A DNA stretch of 64,000 nucleotides, taken from Corallium rubrum (lineage: Eukaryota > Cnidaria > Anthozoa > Scleralcyonacea > Coralliidae). Below the pieces are notes generated by a model that was not told the DNA's origin, made no database searches, and saw nothing but the letters and a program-made list of their open reading frames with translations. Below, piece by piece: positions 23,193 through 30,236 of this stretch. The DNA lies in contig OZ035997.1 of NCBI GenBank assembly GCA_964035015.1, forward strand, positions 64,766,404-64,830,403. The letters are read 5' to 3'. Positions within the stretch are counted from its first letter, which is position 1. Each line of letters starts with the position of its first letter. Position numbers and translations under genes: made by a program.

Positions 23193-23892
23193 CTACGAGA
23201 TGTACAGCTCCAGCAACATGCCCCCAAAACCATTCAGCGGGTTTCCGTTCTGATCTGTTACATGGAATTCCAACTCATTTATAACACCTTTACCAATTTC
23301 AAGCTCAGTCTCAATGTCAACAAATGACTGTGTCGAACCGAACAGCGGCTGCTCACTAGTGACTGGAAGACTTACTAGGGTATTACTCTTCCTTCCATTG
23401 TATAAATTCATTGATGTGGATATCACATTACACATCACCACCAAGTACTTCAGTCCATTATTCACATTTATCAGACCACTCTTTGTGCTACTACCTGGTA
23501 AGAATATACGGGTGCTGAATCCTAGTAAAGATGCTAAGTTGTTATGCAGTACTAGCGTCGTGCTACTGTCGGTCACCATCGTACACTTAGCCTCTGGTTT
23601 ACTAAGTGTTAATGTAACCCCGCTGTTCCCCTCAAGTATCTTCTTAAAATCCTAAAAATGTATAATAACCATCCCCAAGGAATTTGTTCACCCTCTTATT
23701 GTGAACATAGTAGTTACCCTTACTGCTTGATACATTATAGTATTCCCACATTATATAAGCCTTCTTCAGCAGAATATGGGGATTTTTCCCTGTCATTATA
23801 GGCTCCTCCAATCTGATCACCTTATACGATCCTTCTATCAGCACAGTTAGTTTCCTCATAGTATAGATCATATTATGGTAACATCTACCCAT
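23193..23892 (-). pseudogene. Small capsid-like (penton/minor capsid candidate) gene, frameshifted
   Basis: Two adjacent minus-strand frames together look like one protein of about 220-230 residues. The upstream part (23892-23644) begins with a hydrophilic region; the downstream part (to 23193) ends with LEFHVTDQNGNPL and LLELYIS, which I recall from Polinton proteins proposed as minor capsid components. The frames meet at a T-rich homopolymer at about 23650-23660, so a single-base indel (or a sequencing error) is the likely break. The more likely start is the internal ATG at 23859, because it alone is preceded by the element's CTATACTATG start motif. Function by analogy only. Confidence 0.6.
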
Positions 23893-23940
23893 AGCTGCCG
23901 TGGGTGGTTACGCAGTAAGCAGGCTTATATACCCTAATAT
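23860..23940. promoter_or_regulatory. Divergent promoter between Polinton gene clusters
   Basis: All Polinton genes left of this point read leftward and all large ones to the right read rightward. A TATATACCCTAATATATG run leads into the rightward start at 23941, and CTATACTATG leads into the probable leftward start at 23859. Confidence 0.5.
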
Positions 23941-24531
23941 ATGAGTCTGAATTTAGGTTACTCAGTGTCACCAGGAAGTAATGAAGTCACTGACGACATT
24001 GACATGAAAAATTTCAGGATAACCCAAAGCACACCGGCCACTGATGACAATCATCTAATAAATAAAAAGTATGCAACAGAAAAGTTCGCTAAGAAGGAGA
24101 ATTACAGGCTTAACGCCACAATGGTCTGGTACTACCCAGCAATTGGTGGAACGCCGGAAGCACTCAGTAGTAACACCTACCCGATGGTCCCAGTAAGTAA
24201 GGACACCATGATAAGAATATTATGTCACTCGTTCGACACAGATGGTGTGGTGCCTGACAACGTGGTGCAGGTCACGTACCGGCTGTACTATGTTACCTAC
24301 AGAGCAACACAGGGTTCTGAGCTACTTGGAACACTTACCCTAGGAAATGCAGACAGGCATTATAGCGGTCACTGGTCTATACCTGTTAATCACGACTTCT
24401 ACATTAAAGATACTATCTCAGCACAGCAGGCCACTAATAAACCATCTGTCGGTTACATCTACCCAACAATAACTGGGCTGACTAGTGGTAATGAGAGCTG
24501 CCTAACTGTAGCATTCTACGAGCCTGTTTAA
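23941..24531 (+). CDS. Fibre-like protein candidate
   Basis: 196 residues. Residues 19-50 contain DIDMKNFRITQ, then LINKKYATEKF, a pattern like the 'D-M-x-x-N/F-x-I ... K-K-Y-A/V' repeat at the base of many phage and viral trimeric fibres. The rest is beta-prone with no membrane segment and ends in CLTVAFYEPV, suggesting a C-terminal jelly-roll or knob. It would act as an attachment spike on the particle. First gene of the rightward cluster; the start is embedded in CTAATATATG. Intact. The fibre call rests on motif resemblance only. Confidence 0.55.
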   Translation: MSLNLGYSVSPGSNEVTDDIDMKNFRITQSTPATDDNHLINKKYATEKFAKKENYRLNATMVWYYPAIGGTPEALSSNTYPMVPVSKDTMIRILCHSFDTDGVVPDNVVQVTYRLYYVTYRATQGSELLGTLTLGNADRHYSGHWSIPVNHDFYIKDTISAQQATNKPSVGYIYPTITGLTSGNESCLTVAFYEPV

Positions 24532-24544
24532 TACCACCTATATC

Positions 24545-25084
24545 ATGGCACTTAACAGAGAGAAGAGTATAATAAGATTCAACCATATATCTGACAAGCT
24601 GAGCCCGGGGGAGGTTGAGATGTTAAAATCACTTTACGAGCATTACCATATGATGGCTACCTGCTACCAGTGGCAATTTAAGAGACTCTCTAGGATCAAT
24701 CTTACCATGAACATGTCTGCTATATTCCTGACTGTTGCTGGCGGGGCGTTTAGCGCATTAGGTGGATTTGCTACATTATCTATAAGTGCTGTCGGACTTC
24801 TTATGCATGGGTATATCAAGAACAAAAGGATAGCAGAGAAAGTCAGCCAGTGCGAGGTGGCATACAAGAGCTATACAAAGTCACTAAACACCATCAAAGG
24901 ATATCTCAGAGGTATCGAGTTTGACAGATCCACAATGTTTAGCAATCTGACTATGGTAGACAACATAATAAATGACAGCACTATGCCGCTGGAGAGGAAA
25001 ATAAAGGATAGGTATAGTAGGGTCTATAGAGGTCATGCGTATATGAAATCATTGGAGTATTATGGCGGGCTTCGAGGAGATTAA
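24545..25084 (+). CDS. Two-transmembrane protein, SLATT-like
   Basis: 179 residues with an N-terminal helix (EVEMLKSLYEHYHMMATCYQWQ), two close hydrophobic segments (about 58-75 and 76-92, separated by GGFATLS) and a long helical tail with YKSYTKSLNTIKGYLRG. This arrangement resembles the SLATT group of 2TM proteins known from bacterial effector and pore systems, but that is a layout match, not a proven homology. It could equally be a virion membrane protein. It overlaps the next gene by 23 bp in another frame. The start is preceded by CTATATCATG. Confidence 0.6.
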   Translation: MALNREKSIIRFNHISDKLSPGEVEMLKSLYEHYHMMATCYQWQFKRLSRINLTMNMSAIFLTVAGGAFSALGGFATLSISAVGLLMHGYIKNKRIAEKVSQCEVAYKSYTKSLNTIKGYLRGIEFDRSTMFSNLTMVDNIINDSTMPLERKIKDRYSRVYRGHAYMKSLEYYGGLRGD

Positions 25085-26018
25085 AATGAATGCTTTAGAA
25101 AGCGCTTTAGGTAGCTATGAGGTTCCCGATGATGAAGACAGTCAGGTTGCTGACTATGACATACCTAACACTGAAGAAACATATTTAGGTGGAACTGATC
25201 CTACAGTGGGTGCTGACCCTGGAAGAGGGACTGTTAGATTTAGCCGGACTGGGGAAACCATATATCCAGACTTTGATGAGAACAGGCCAGACATAATCAG
25301 CGGTCGTAAAACCAGGACAGACCCGGAGTACGTTGAAATGGATGAGCTTAGAGATAGGACTGATAGAAGTCATGTTAGTGAATTAGAATGGGACGACTGG
25401 GGTTTCAGAACCGATAATCAGTCAGATAATGTATATTATGACGAAAGTGTTAACATAATGCTTAATAATGGGGATTCAGTAATGAGAAGACGGGTCCATG
25501 AGTATGTTACTGATCTTTTCACTAACATTCTGAATATTGGGGATTGTGCTGATCCCGAGTTCATAGACTATCTTATTGACGGAGAAATTCTAAGTATTGA
25601 AAGAAAGCCAGGTACTGCTTCCGACTACAGAGTTAGGTACTTTAATCGTGAGTTCGAGACAGCTGACAGGTCTGTAGATACTGATACTAAGATTATTAGA
25701 GGTGATATAAGGGACCTATATGATGAGTGGCAGAGAAAGATGTTTAGAGACACTGTGAAGAGGGCTGGCGTGATAACGGGTATCGGTCTAAGCATAGCGG
25801 CGATAGTCACGGGGCTAGCAGTTGGACTAACAAGAGGGGGCTCAGATGTGATACATGCGGGTAAGAAGAGGAGAAAGTGGGAGAAGCTTAACCCAGCTAA
25901 GGTAAGTATACCATGGTCAGATATTGAGGAGGCTGGTGGAGATGTCCTAGTATTTACTGGTAAGTATCTCACAGTTATCTTAGCGGTATCTGCAGTGTAT
26001 CTGACAGCAAGACGGTAA
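25062..26018 (+). CDS. Acidic protein with two C-terminal membrane segments
   Basis: 318 residues. The N-terminal ~110 residues are acidic and low-complexity. A middle domain (about 145-225) lacks a known motif. Hydrophobic segments follow at about 243-262 (VITGIGLSIAAIVTGLAVGL) and 300-315, separated by a basic KKRRKWEK patch. The layout mirrors the 512-residue protein of the leftward cluster. The first ATG lies within the preceding gene; a second ATG at 25086 would avoid the overlap. Unknown function; virion membrane protein suspected. Confidence 0.65.
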   Translation: MAGFEEIKMNALESALGSYEVPDDEDSQVADYDIPNTEETYLGGTDPTVGADPGRGTVRFSRTGETIYPDFDENRPDIISGRKTRTDPEYVEMDELRDRTDRSHVSELEWDDWGFRTDNQSDNVYYDESVNIMLNNGDSVMRRRVHEYVTDLFTNILNIGDCADPEFIDYLIDGEILSIERKPGTASDYRVRYFNREFETADRSVDTDTKIIRGDIRDLYDEWQRKMFRDTVKRAGVITGIGLSIAAIVTGLAVGLTRGGSDVIHAGKKRRKWEKLNPAKVSIPWSDIEEAGGDVLVFTGKYLTVILAVSAVYLTARR

Positions 26019-26019
26019 G

Positions 26020-26085
26020 TAAACCTGAGGTAATCTATAAGATGACTGACAGCAAACCTGAGGTAACCTATAAGATGACTGACAG
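26020..26085 (+). repeat. 33-bp tandem duplication at a gene start
   Basis: Two copies of a 33-bp unit (AAACCTGAGGTAAYCTATAA and 13 more bases) span the stop of the previous gene and the first codons of the next. The duplication repeats both the start codon and its upstream motif, giving an 11-residue repeat (MTDSKPEVTYK) and two possible starts at 26042 and 26075. Confidence 0.9.
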
Positions 26086-26395
26086 TAAAGACCCCAAGAT
26101 CACTACTGATGTCAAGACTAAAGATCCGAAACGTGTAGAGGCAGGTAAGAGGCTGGCAGCAATATCCAAAGCAGCAAAGGAAAAGAAGATGAAGGAAAGG
26201 ATAAAGATGGAGGAGCCAGATTCCTCATGGACATTACCTACTAACGGATATATGTTAGGACTAGCAGGACTTATGGTAGCGGGTATGTCATTATACTTCA
26301 CATGGAAAAGTGATAGGAGGGAGGTAGCTGCTGCTGTTGTGGCTGACACAGCTGAGCCAGTTGCAAAGATCATGAGCAAGCTGGAGACATTGTAA
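26042..26395 (+). CDS. Small Polinton membrane protein, Lys-rich N-terminus
   Basis: 117 residues. A highly charged N-terminal half with KRVEAGKRLAAISKAAKEKK is followed by one transmembrane helix (about 74-92, MLGLAGLMVAGMSLYF) and a short helical tail. I recall similar Lys-rich one-helix proteins in other Polintons; function unknown. The start may be 26042 or the duplicated ATG at 26075. Confidence 0.6.
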   Translation: MTDSKPEVTYKMTDSKDPKITTDVKTKDPKRVEAGKRLAAISKAAKEKKMKERIKMEEPDSSWTLPTNGYMLGLAGLMVAGMSLYFTWKSDRREVAAAVVADTAEPVAKIMSKLETL

Positions 26396-26413
26396 CTAAA
26401 TATCACTAGTAGT

Positions 26414-26647
26414 ATGTCGGCTCAAAGGAAGGAACTTATGAATGAAGGATTCGACGCTGTTTTAGTTACGGTGGGAGTTTTACTGTTTAGTATGGCTAGT
26501 AAGAAGTTGCTGAGGGAGCCGCTAACATCAGCTGAGAGTATGAAGTCATATGTGAAGCTAGCAGTTGGTATCACAGCATCAACACTAACTGTAAAATACC
26601 TACAGCAGAAGAAATACATACCTGAGGACCCCTTCAAGAATACCTAG
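26414..26647 (+). CDS. 77-residue Polinton membrane protein
   Basis: Two hydrophobic segments (AVLVTVGVLLFSMASKKLL and LAVGITASTLTVKYL) and a C-terminal YIPEDPF. The short length, the CTAGTAGTATG start motif and the 8-bp gap to the next gene fit a real gene of the cluster. Function unknown. Confidence 0.6.
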   Translation: MSAQRKELMNEGFDAVLVTVGVLLFSMASKKLLREPLTSAESMKSYVKLAVGITASTLTVKYLQQKKYIPEDPFKNT

Positions 26648-26655
26648 GTGACATT

Positions 26656-27084
26656 ATGGCAGGTGCATTAGCAGGTGGAGCTCTTCAGACAACATTCGCA
26701 GCACTAAGTTTTGCTGGGGCTGGGTTCCTATTTAATAAGCTTGTTAACCACACCGGATATGAGAAGGAAATTAAGAGACACAACCTAAGCATGGAGAAGC
26801 TGGCAGCAGCTAAGGAAGCGTTCTATGAGAATGAGATAAGACATAAGGACAGACTGGCTCAACTTAGAGCAGAGTTAAGTGATGCCGACGCCGACATAAA
26901 TACCACTAACAGGGCCTTGGATAAGCTGAGAACATACACCTCAAATGGTATGACCTTCAGGGATGAACCTAAACTTGGAGACTTCTATAAACCTTCTGAG
27001 GAGATGCAGAAGTACCAGGCAATGTTTGTTGCTATAGCAGGAATATCTGTGGGTTTCATAGCACATAGGGCAGGGCTTATTTAA
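26656..27084 (+). CDS. Membrane protein with central coiled coil
   Basis: 142 residues: N-terminal hydrophobic segment (LQTTFAALSFAGAGFLFNKL), a charged coiled coil (about 40-90, EIKRHNLSMEKLAAAKEAF then LRAELSDADADI), a short linker and a C-terminal hydrophobic segment (FVAIAGISVGFIAHRAGLI). The two anchors with a coiled-coil spacer suggest a membrane-bridging structural protein. No family name can be supported. Confidence 0.65.
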   Translation: MAGALAGGALQTTFAALSFAGAGFLFNKLVNHTGYEKEIKRHNLSMEKLAAAKEAFYENEIRHKDRLAQLRAELSDADADINTTNRALDKLRTYTSNGMTFRDEPKLGDFYKPSEEMQKYQAMFVAIAGISVGFIAHRAGLI

Positions 27085-27108
27085 AGATATATTCCTACGC
27101 TATATTAT

Positions 27109-27627
27109 ATGGGTAGAAGGGAAGACTATATGGAGCGGAGATTTAGGAAAATCGATGAGATGCACACATGCGACTGTGGTGGATACCGTATAAACTGCCA
27201 TGGTTTCCCAACCTGTACGTCATGTGGTCTGCAGGGACCTTTCACAGTACCTGTACCAGAGCTGGATCTAATGTCGTGGAGCAAGAGGAAGACTGTTCAT
27301 AAGAGAAGTAAGTGGTTTGCTGGAAGGATAGCGGGAGTTGTTGATAGTTCCGATGAGAGAACGTTGACATCTGATTTCATAGAGGTTGTGTCAGTTCTGA
27401 TGAGACTTAACCTGATAGGAAAAAATGTAAGTAGGTATAACTACTATATAATAAGGTTAGCTAGTCGAAGAGGTCTCACACTACTTACAGACGTCAGTGA
27501 CATGTGTGATGGATATAGTAAGAACATGTTTGATGATCGGTTGTTCGGATCTGTATATAAGGAGTTGGGTTGGGGCATTGAATGCAGATGTCCTATATTT
27601 CTGAAGTGGAAAAATAAAGACACTTAA
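27109..27627 (+). CDS. Zinc-ribbon protein, possible VLTF3-like transcription factor
   Basis: 172 residues. The N-terminal metal-binding pattern is CDCGG...C...CTSCG (residues 21-40). A KRKTVHKRSKWFAGRIAG segment follows at about 62-79, then helical sequence. A zinc ribbon followed by a basic K-R-x-x-W/H-F motif recalls the late transcription factor VLTF3 of large DNA viruses, which some Polinton-like elements are reported to carry. The match is weak here (the usual His is Trp), so this is a hypothesis. A factor of this type could read the shared start motif. The start is preceded by CTATATTATATG. Intact. Confidence 0.5.
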   Translation: MGRREDYMERRFRKIDEMHTCDCGGYRINCHGFPTCTSCGLQGPFTVPVPELDLMSWSKRKTVHKRSKWFAGRIAGVVDSSDERTLTSDFIEVVSVLMRLNLIGKNVSRYNYYIIRLASRRGLTLLTDVSDMCDGYSKNMFDDRLFGSVYKELGWGIECRCPIFLKWKNKDT

Positions 27628-27652
27628 AGAAATAATTTTATACACATAGTAT

Positions 27653-28435
27653 ATGGTCGATTATCATAGGGAGGAAGTTGCATGTGAATTGGTCAGTTAT
27701 ATTGAGAAGTATCATCCAGAGGTCTTATTTATGGTGAGGCCTGATGACACCATTGAGAACCGTAGAAAAGGGTACAGGTCTGGGCAGCCTGACATTCTGA
27801 TACTTGAGAATAGGTGCAGATATATAGGATTAGCCTTATGGGCAAAACCGAAGCTGACAAAAACTGAGATATGGTTCCGTAGGAGACTTGAGCGTGTCTC
27901 GTACAAGACTATAGTGTCGGACGACTGGGATGATCTTCGGCTGGAGTTTATGATGTACATATCTATGTGTCTTAGACCAGACAGGGTGGATAGTCGACAG
28001 TTGGAGTTAGTGGGAAGTGTAAGAAATAGCGGCTTACGACCAAGTAGGAAACCACTAACTAACAGAGACTATGAAATTCTTAGATATTTGACTGATTACG
28101 TTAGGAATGAATACCCAAGTGCTGTGTTAATACCAGGACTTGATGCTGATGATAAGCCTGACCTAACTATAATTTCCCAGGATGTTTTACATAACGGACT
28201 AGCTATATGGATTTTTCATAGCGGCGGCAGATACCATAGAGGCGGATGCTATATAAGACTTAACGGGCTGAGCAATAAACAGTTATATTGCGTGGGAAAG
28301 ATGGCTGGCAGGTCGTATTTGACTATAGCGGATGATTACGTAAGCGGTCTCATCTACACTATTGATAATTATATGATGAGGGATTATGAGCGCAATAACT
28401 GCCTGCCTGGTTTCCAAGGTGAGGGCGGTCCATAA
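27653..28435 (+). CDS. Tandem pseudo-VRR-NUC protein, catalytically degenerate
   Basis: 260 residues built of two VRR-NUC-like halves. Half 1 has GYRSGQPDILIL (about 40-51) and GLALWAK (about 59-65); half 2 has DDKPDLTIIS (about 165-174) and GLAIWIF (about 181-187). The intact VRR-NUC in the gene at 28888 has GQPDIII and GLAIELK. In both halves the catalytic Glu of E-x-K is replaced by Trp, and half 2 has also lost the Lys. Nuclease activity is therefore unlikely; DNA binding, decoy or regulatory use is possible. Order suggests duplication from the same ancestor as the 28888 gene. The start is preceded by ATAGTATATG. Confidence 0.72.
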   Translation: MVDYHREEVACELVSYIEKYHPEVLFMVRPDDTIENRRKGYRSGQPDILILENRCRYIGLALWAKPKLTKTEIWFRRRLERVSYKTIVSDDWDDLRLEFMMYISMCLRPDRVDSRQLELVGSVRNSGLRPSRKPLTNRDYEILRYLTDYVRNEYPSAVLIPGLDADDKPDLTIISQDVLHNGLAIWIFHSGGRYHRGGCYIRLNGLSNKQLYCVGKMAGRSYLTIADDYVSGLIYTIDNYMMRDYERNNCLPGFQGEGGP

Positions 28436-28440
28436 CCAGC

Positions 28441-28644
28441 CTACTTTCCTATATAGGGTTGGTACCTGGGTGAGTAAACCCGGGGTTTTTTATGTTTAGA
28501 TTTTTTACGTCTTAGCCTTGTGTAAAGACTATTAAGATCTATTAACTCTCTCATCATTCTATCTATTTCTCTGTCAGGTACCTTCCCCTCCGACTCACAT
28601 ATTTTATCAACCAGATTTCCTATATCGTGCTCTATGTACTCCAT
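28441..28644 (-). CDS. Small helical protein, antisense in rightward cluster
   Basis: 67 residues: an acidic helical N-terminus (MEYIEHDIGNLVDKI then DREIDRMMRELIDL) and a basic tail (RLRRKKSKHKKPR). It lies exactly between the flanking rightward genes (5 bp from the stop of the former) and its ATG is preceded by CTGACTATATG, close to the element's start motif. Both facts favour a real gene. Function unknown. Confidence 0.45.
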   Translation of the reverse strand: MEYIEHDIGNLVDKICESEGKVPDREIDRMMRELIDLNSLYTRLRRKKSKHKKPRVYSPRYQPYIGK

Positions 28645-28887
28645 ATAGTCAGTGTAGAAAATACATTCCGATGGTGAACCTATTTAAACGCACCTGGCCC
28701 ACTGTTTTGGCGGGCTAGGTATGTGAAAAAGTGATGATAGCAGACAGCACGGTAAAACACCGTGTTTGGCTATAGCGTGACTTTCCTGTAGAGTCGGTGG
28801 TAGGATAAATGTCATACAATACCTGAGGTCCCAAAACGGGGCGTCAGGTGCGTTCAATTATATTTTCCGAAAGTATATACCTATAGT
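28645..28887 (+). promoter_or_regulatory. Regulatory gap upstream of the BRO/VRR-NUC gene
   Basis: At 243 bp this is the largest non-coding gap inside the element. It holds a 6-bp-stem hairpin (CACGGT-AAAAC-ACCGTG, about 28749-28765), a GAAAAAGTGATG copy of the A-tract motif abundant at the right end (about 28724-28735), TATTTAAACGCAC (about 28680), and GTGCGTT at 28848, exactly 40 bases before the ATG. The same GTGCGTT lies 40 bases before the polymerase start. Confidence 0.5.
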
Positions 28888-30063
28888 ATGCAGAGGACGC
28901 TTAAAGAAATAACACCAGATGTTAGTATGTCGAGTATATTCAACTTCGATGGTGTAGATATCACAGTGCAAAAGGATGGTGATGAGATATGGTTCCGCGG
29001 AAAAGATGTTGCAGAGGCGCTTGGGTACAAGAGACCTGGTAACGCAGTCCGGAATCATGTTGATGAGGATGACAGGAGAAAAGTGATGCAAGCAATAACG
29101 AAAAATGATAGATTAGTCAAAAGTATGTTTTACCAGATAAATGAGCCTGGAGTATATAGTCTGGTGTTCTCATCCAAATTACCATCAGCAAAGAGGTTCA
29201 GAAACTGGATGACCAAAAACGTTATACCATCTGCTGGACAGTGTAAATATATAGAACCACCATTGCGCGGTGTAGTATTCAGGTTTGGCGACAAGTTAAT
29301 TAGAACATATAAGGATGGTGATGAGATATGGTTCCGCGGAAAAGATGTTGCAGAAGCGCTTGGTTATGAGAGGCCGGATAAGGCGATCCGTGATCACGTA
29401 AATGGTGGCGATATAGCCAACGCCCTAAAAAAAACCCAAAACAGTGCATTTTCAGGACGTTGGATAAATGAGCCCGGGGTATACAGTCTGGTGTTCTCAT
29501 CTAAACTACCCTCAGCAGAGAAGTTCAAGAACTGGGTGTTCAGAGATGTCCTACCGTCAATAAGGAAAACTGGTCAGTATATAGCACCTAGGCTTATCGG
29601 TAACCAGCTGTCACTGATGAATGAGAATGATCTGCATTATCAGGTGATTAGATATATAAGGAAGTACCATCCTAACGCTGTGGTCATACCAGGTCTAGGT
29701 GAAAATCAGGACACTAAGTCAAAAAGGATAACTAGCTGGAAAAAGGGGTATAGAGGCGGACAGCCTGATATTATTATAGGGAATCTACATAAGACATATT
29801 CTGGTCTGGCTATAGAGCTAAAGACTCCGAATGGTACGGGGGTCTTTTCAGACAGGCAGAAGTCGTTCATAGATACCCTGGGAGATAATGGATATATGAC
29901 TTTAGTGTCATACGATTATGATGAGATACATAGGTGCATTGATGATTACATGATAGAGGTGAGAGTAAGGTGTGGGTACTGTGGTAGGAAGTTCCGTAAT
30001 AAAGACACGCTTAGTAACCACTGTAAATACTTCCACAGGATCTCTTACACTTCAGAAACTTAA
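28888..30063 (+). CDS. BRO-N x2 + VRR-NUC nuclease + C2H2 finger fusion
   Basis: 391 residues. Two BRO-N-like domains (about 15-120 and 130-235) share DEIWFRGKDVAEALGY, and their DNA is nearly identical at 28971 and 29311, so the duplication is recent. A VRR-NUC endonuclease domain (about 245-350) keeps GGQPDIII (about 288-295), GLAIELK (about 306-312) and SDRQKSFIDTL, so it looks active. A C-terminal finger (CGYCGRKF...HCKYFH) closes the protein. BRO-N domains bind DNA and occur in baculoviruses, phages and large DNA viruses; VRR-NUC cuts structured DNA. A role in resolving replication intermediates or controlling expression is inference. The N-terminal LKEITPDVSM is shared with the polymerase. 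The start is in CTATAGTATG. Intact. Confidence 0.82.
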   Translation: MQRTLKEITPDVSMSSIFNFDGVDITVQKDGDEIWFRGKDVAEALGYKRPGNAVRNHVDEDDRRKVMQAITKNDRLVKSMFYQINEPGVYSLVFSSKLPSAKRFRNWMTKNVIPSAGQCKYIEPPLRGVVFRFGDKLIRTYKDGDEIWFRGKDVAEALGYERPDKAIRDHVNGGDIANALKKTQNSAFSGRWINEPGVYSLVFSSKLPSAEKFKNWVFRDVLPSIRKTGQYIAPRLIGNQLSLMNENDLHYQVIRYIRKYHPNAVVIPGLGENQDTKSKRITSWKKGYRGGQPDIIIGNLHKTYSGLAIELKTPNGTGVFSDRQKSFIDTLGDNGYMTLVSYDYDEIHRCIDDYMIEVRVRCGYCGRKFRNKDTLSNHCKYFHRISYTSET

Positions 30064-30175
30064 TATACCTATCCACCAGTTCCCTCTCCATCTCAATTAA
30101 ATTAAAAACTTCATCTACTAGTTTTTCTACTTGCTTACGGATCCTTAAGATTCTAGCAAATACTACATCTTCCAT
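30011..30175 (-). CDS. 54-residue helical protein, antisense
   Basis: Reads MEDVVFARILRIRKQVEKL, then an acidic helix and a short Cys-containing tail. It overlaps the last 53 bp of the BRO/VRR-NUC gene on the opposite strand. Like the 28441-28644 gene it is short, helical, antisense and placed just before a rightward gene, and its ATG follows a CTATACTTATTATATG run. It is probably a real small gene, but chance cannot be excluded. Confidence 0.35.
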   Translation of the reverse strand: MEDVVFARILRIRKQVEKLVDEVFNLIEMERELVDRYIKFLKCKRSCGSIYSGY

Positions 30176-30236
30176 ATAATAAGTATAGAAGATATAGTGC
30201 GTTTAAACTATTTAATAAAAAATATACAGATATAGT
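30176..30236 (+). promoter_or_regulatory. Promoter region of the polymerase gene
   Basis: GTGCGTT at 30197 lies 40 bases before the ATG, as in the BRO/VRR-NUC gene, followed by TTTAAACTATTTAATAAAA and then ATATAGTATG at the start. The parallel spacing makes a shared promoter type likely. Confidence 0.5.
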
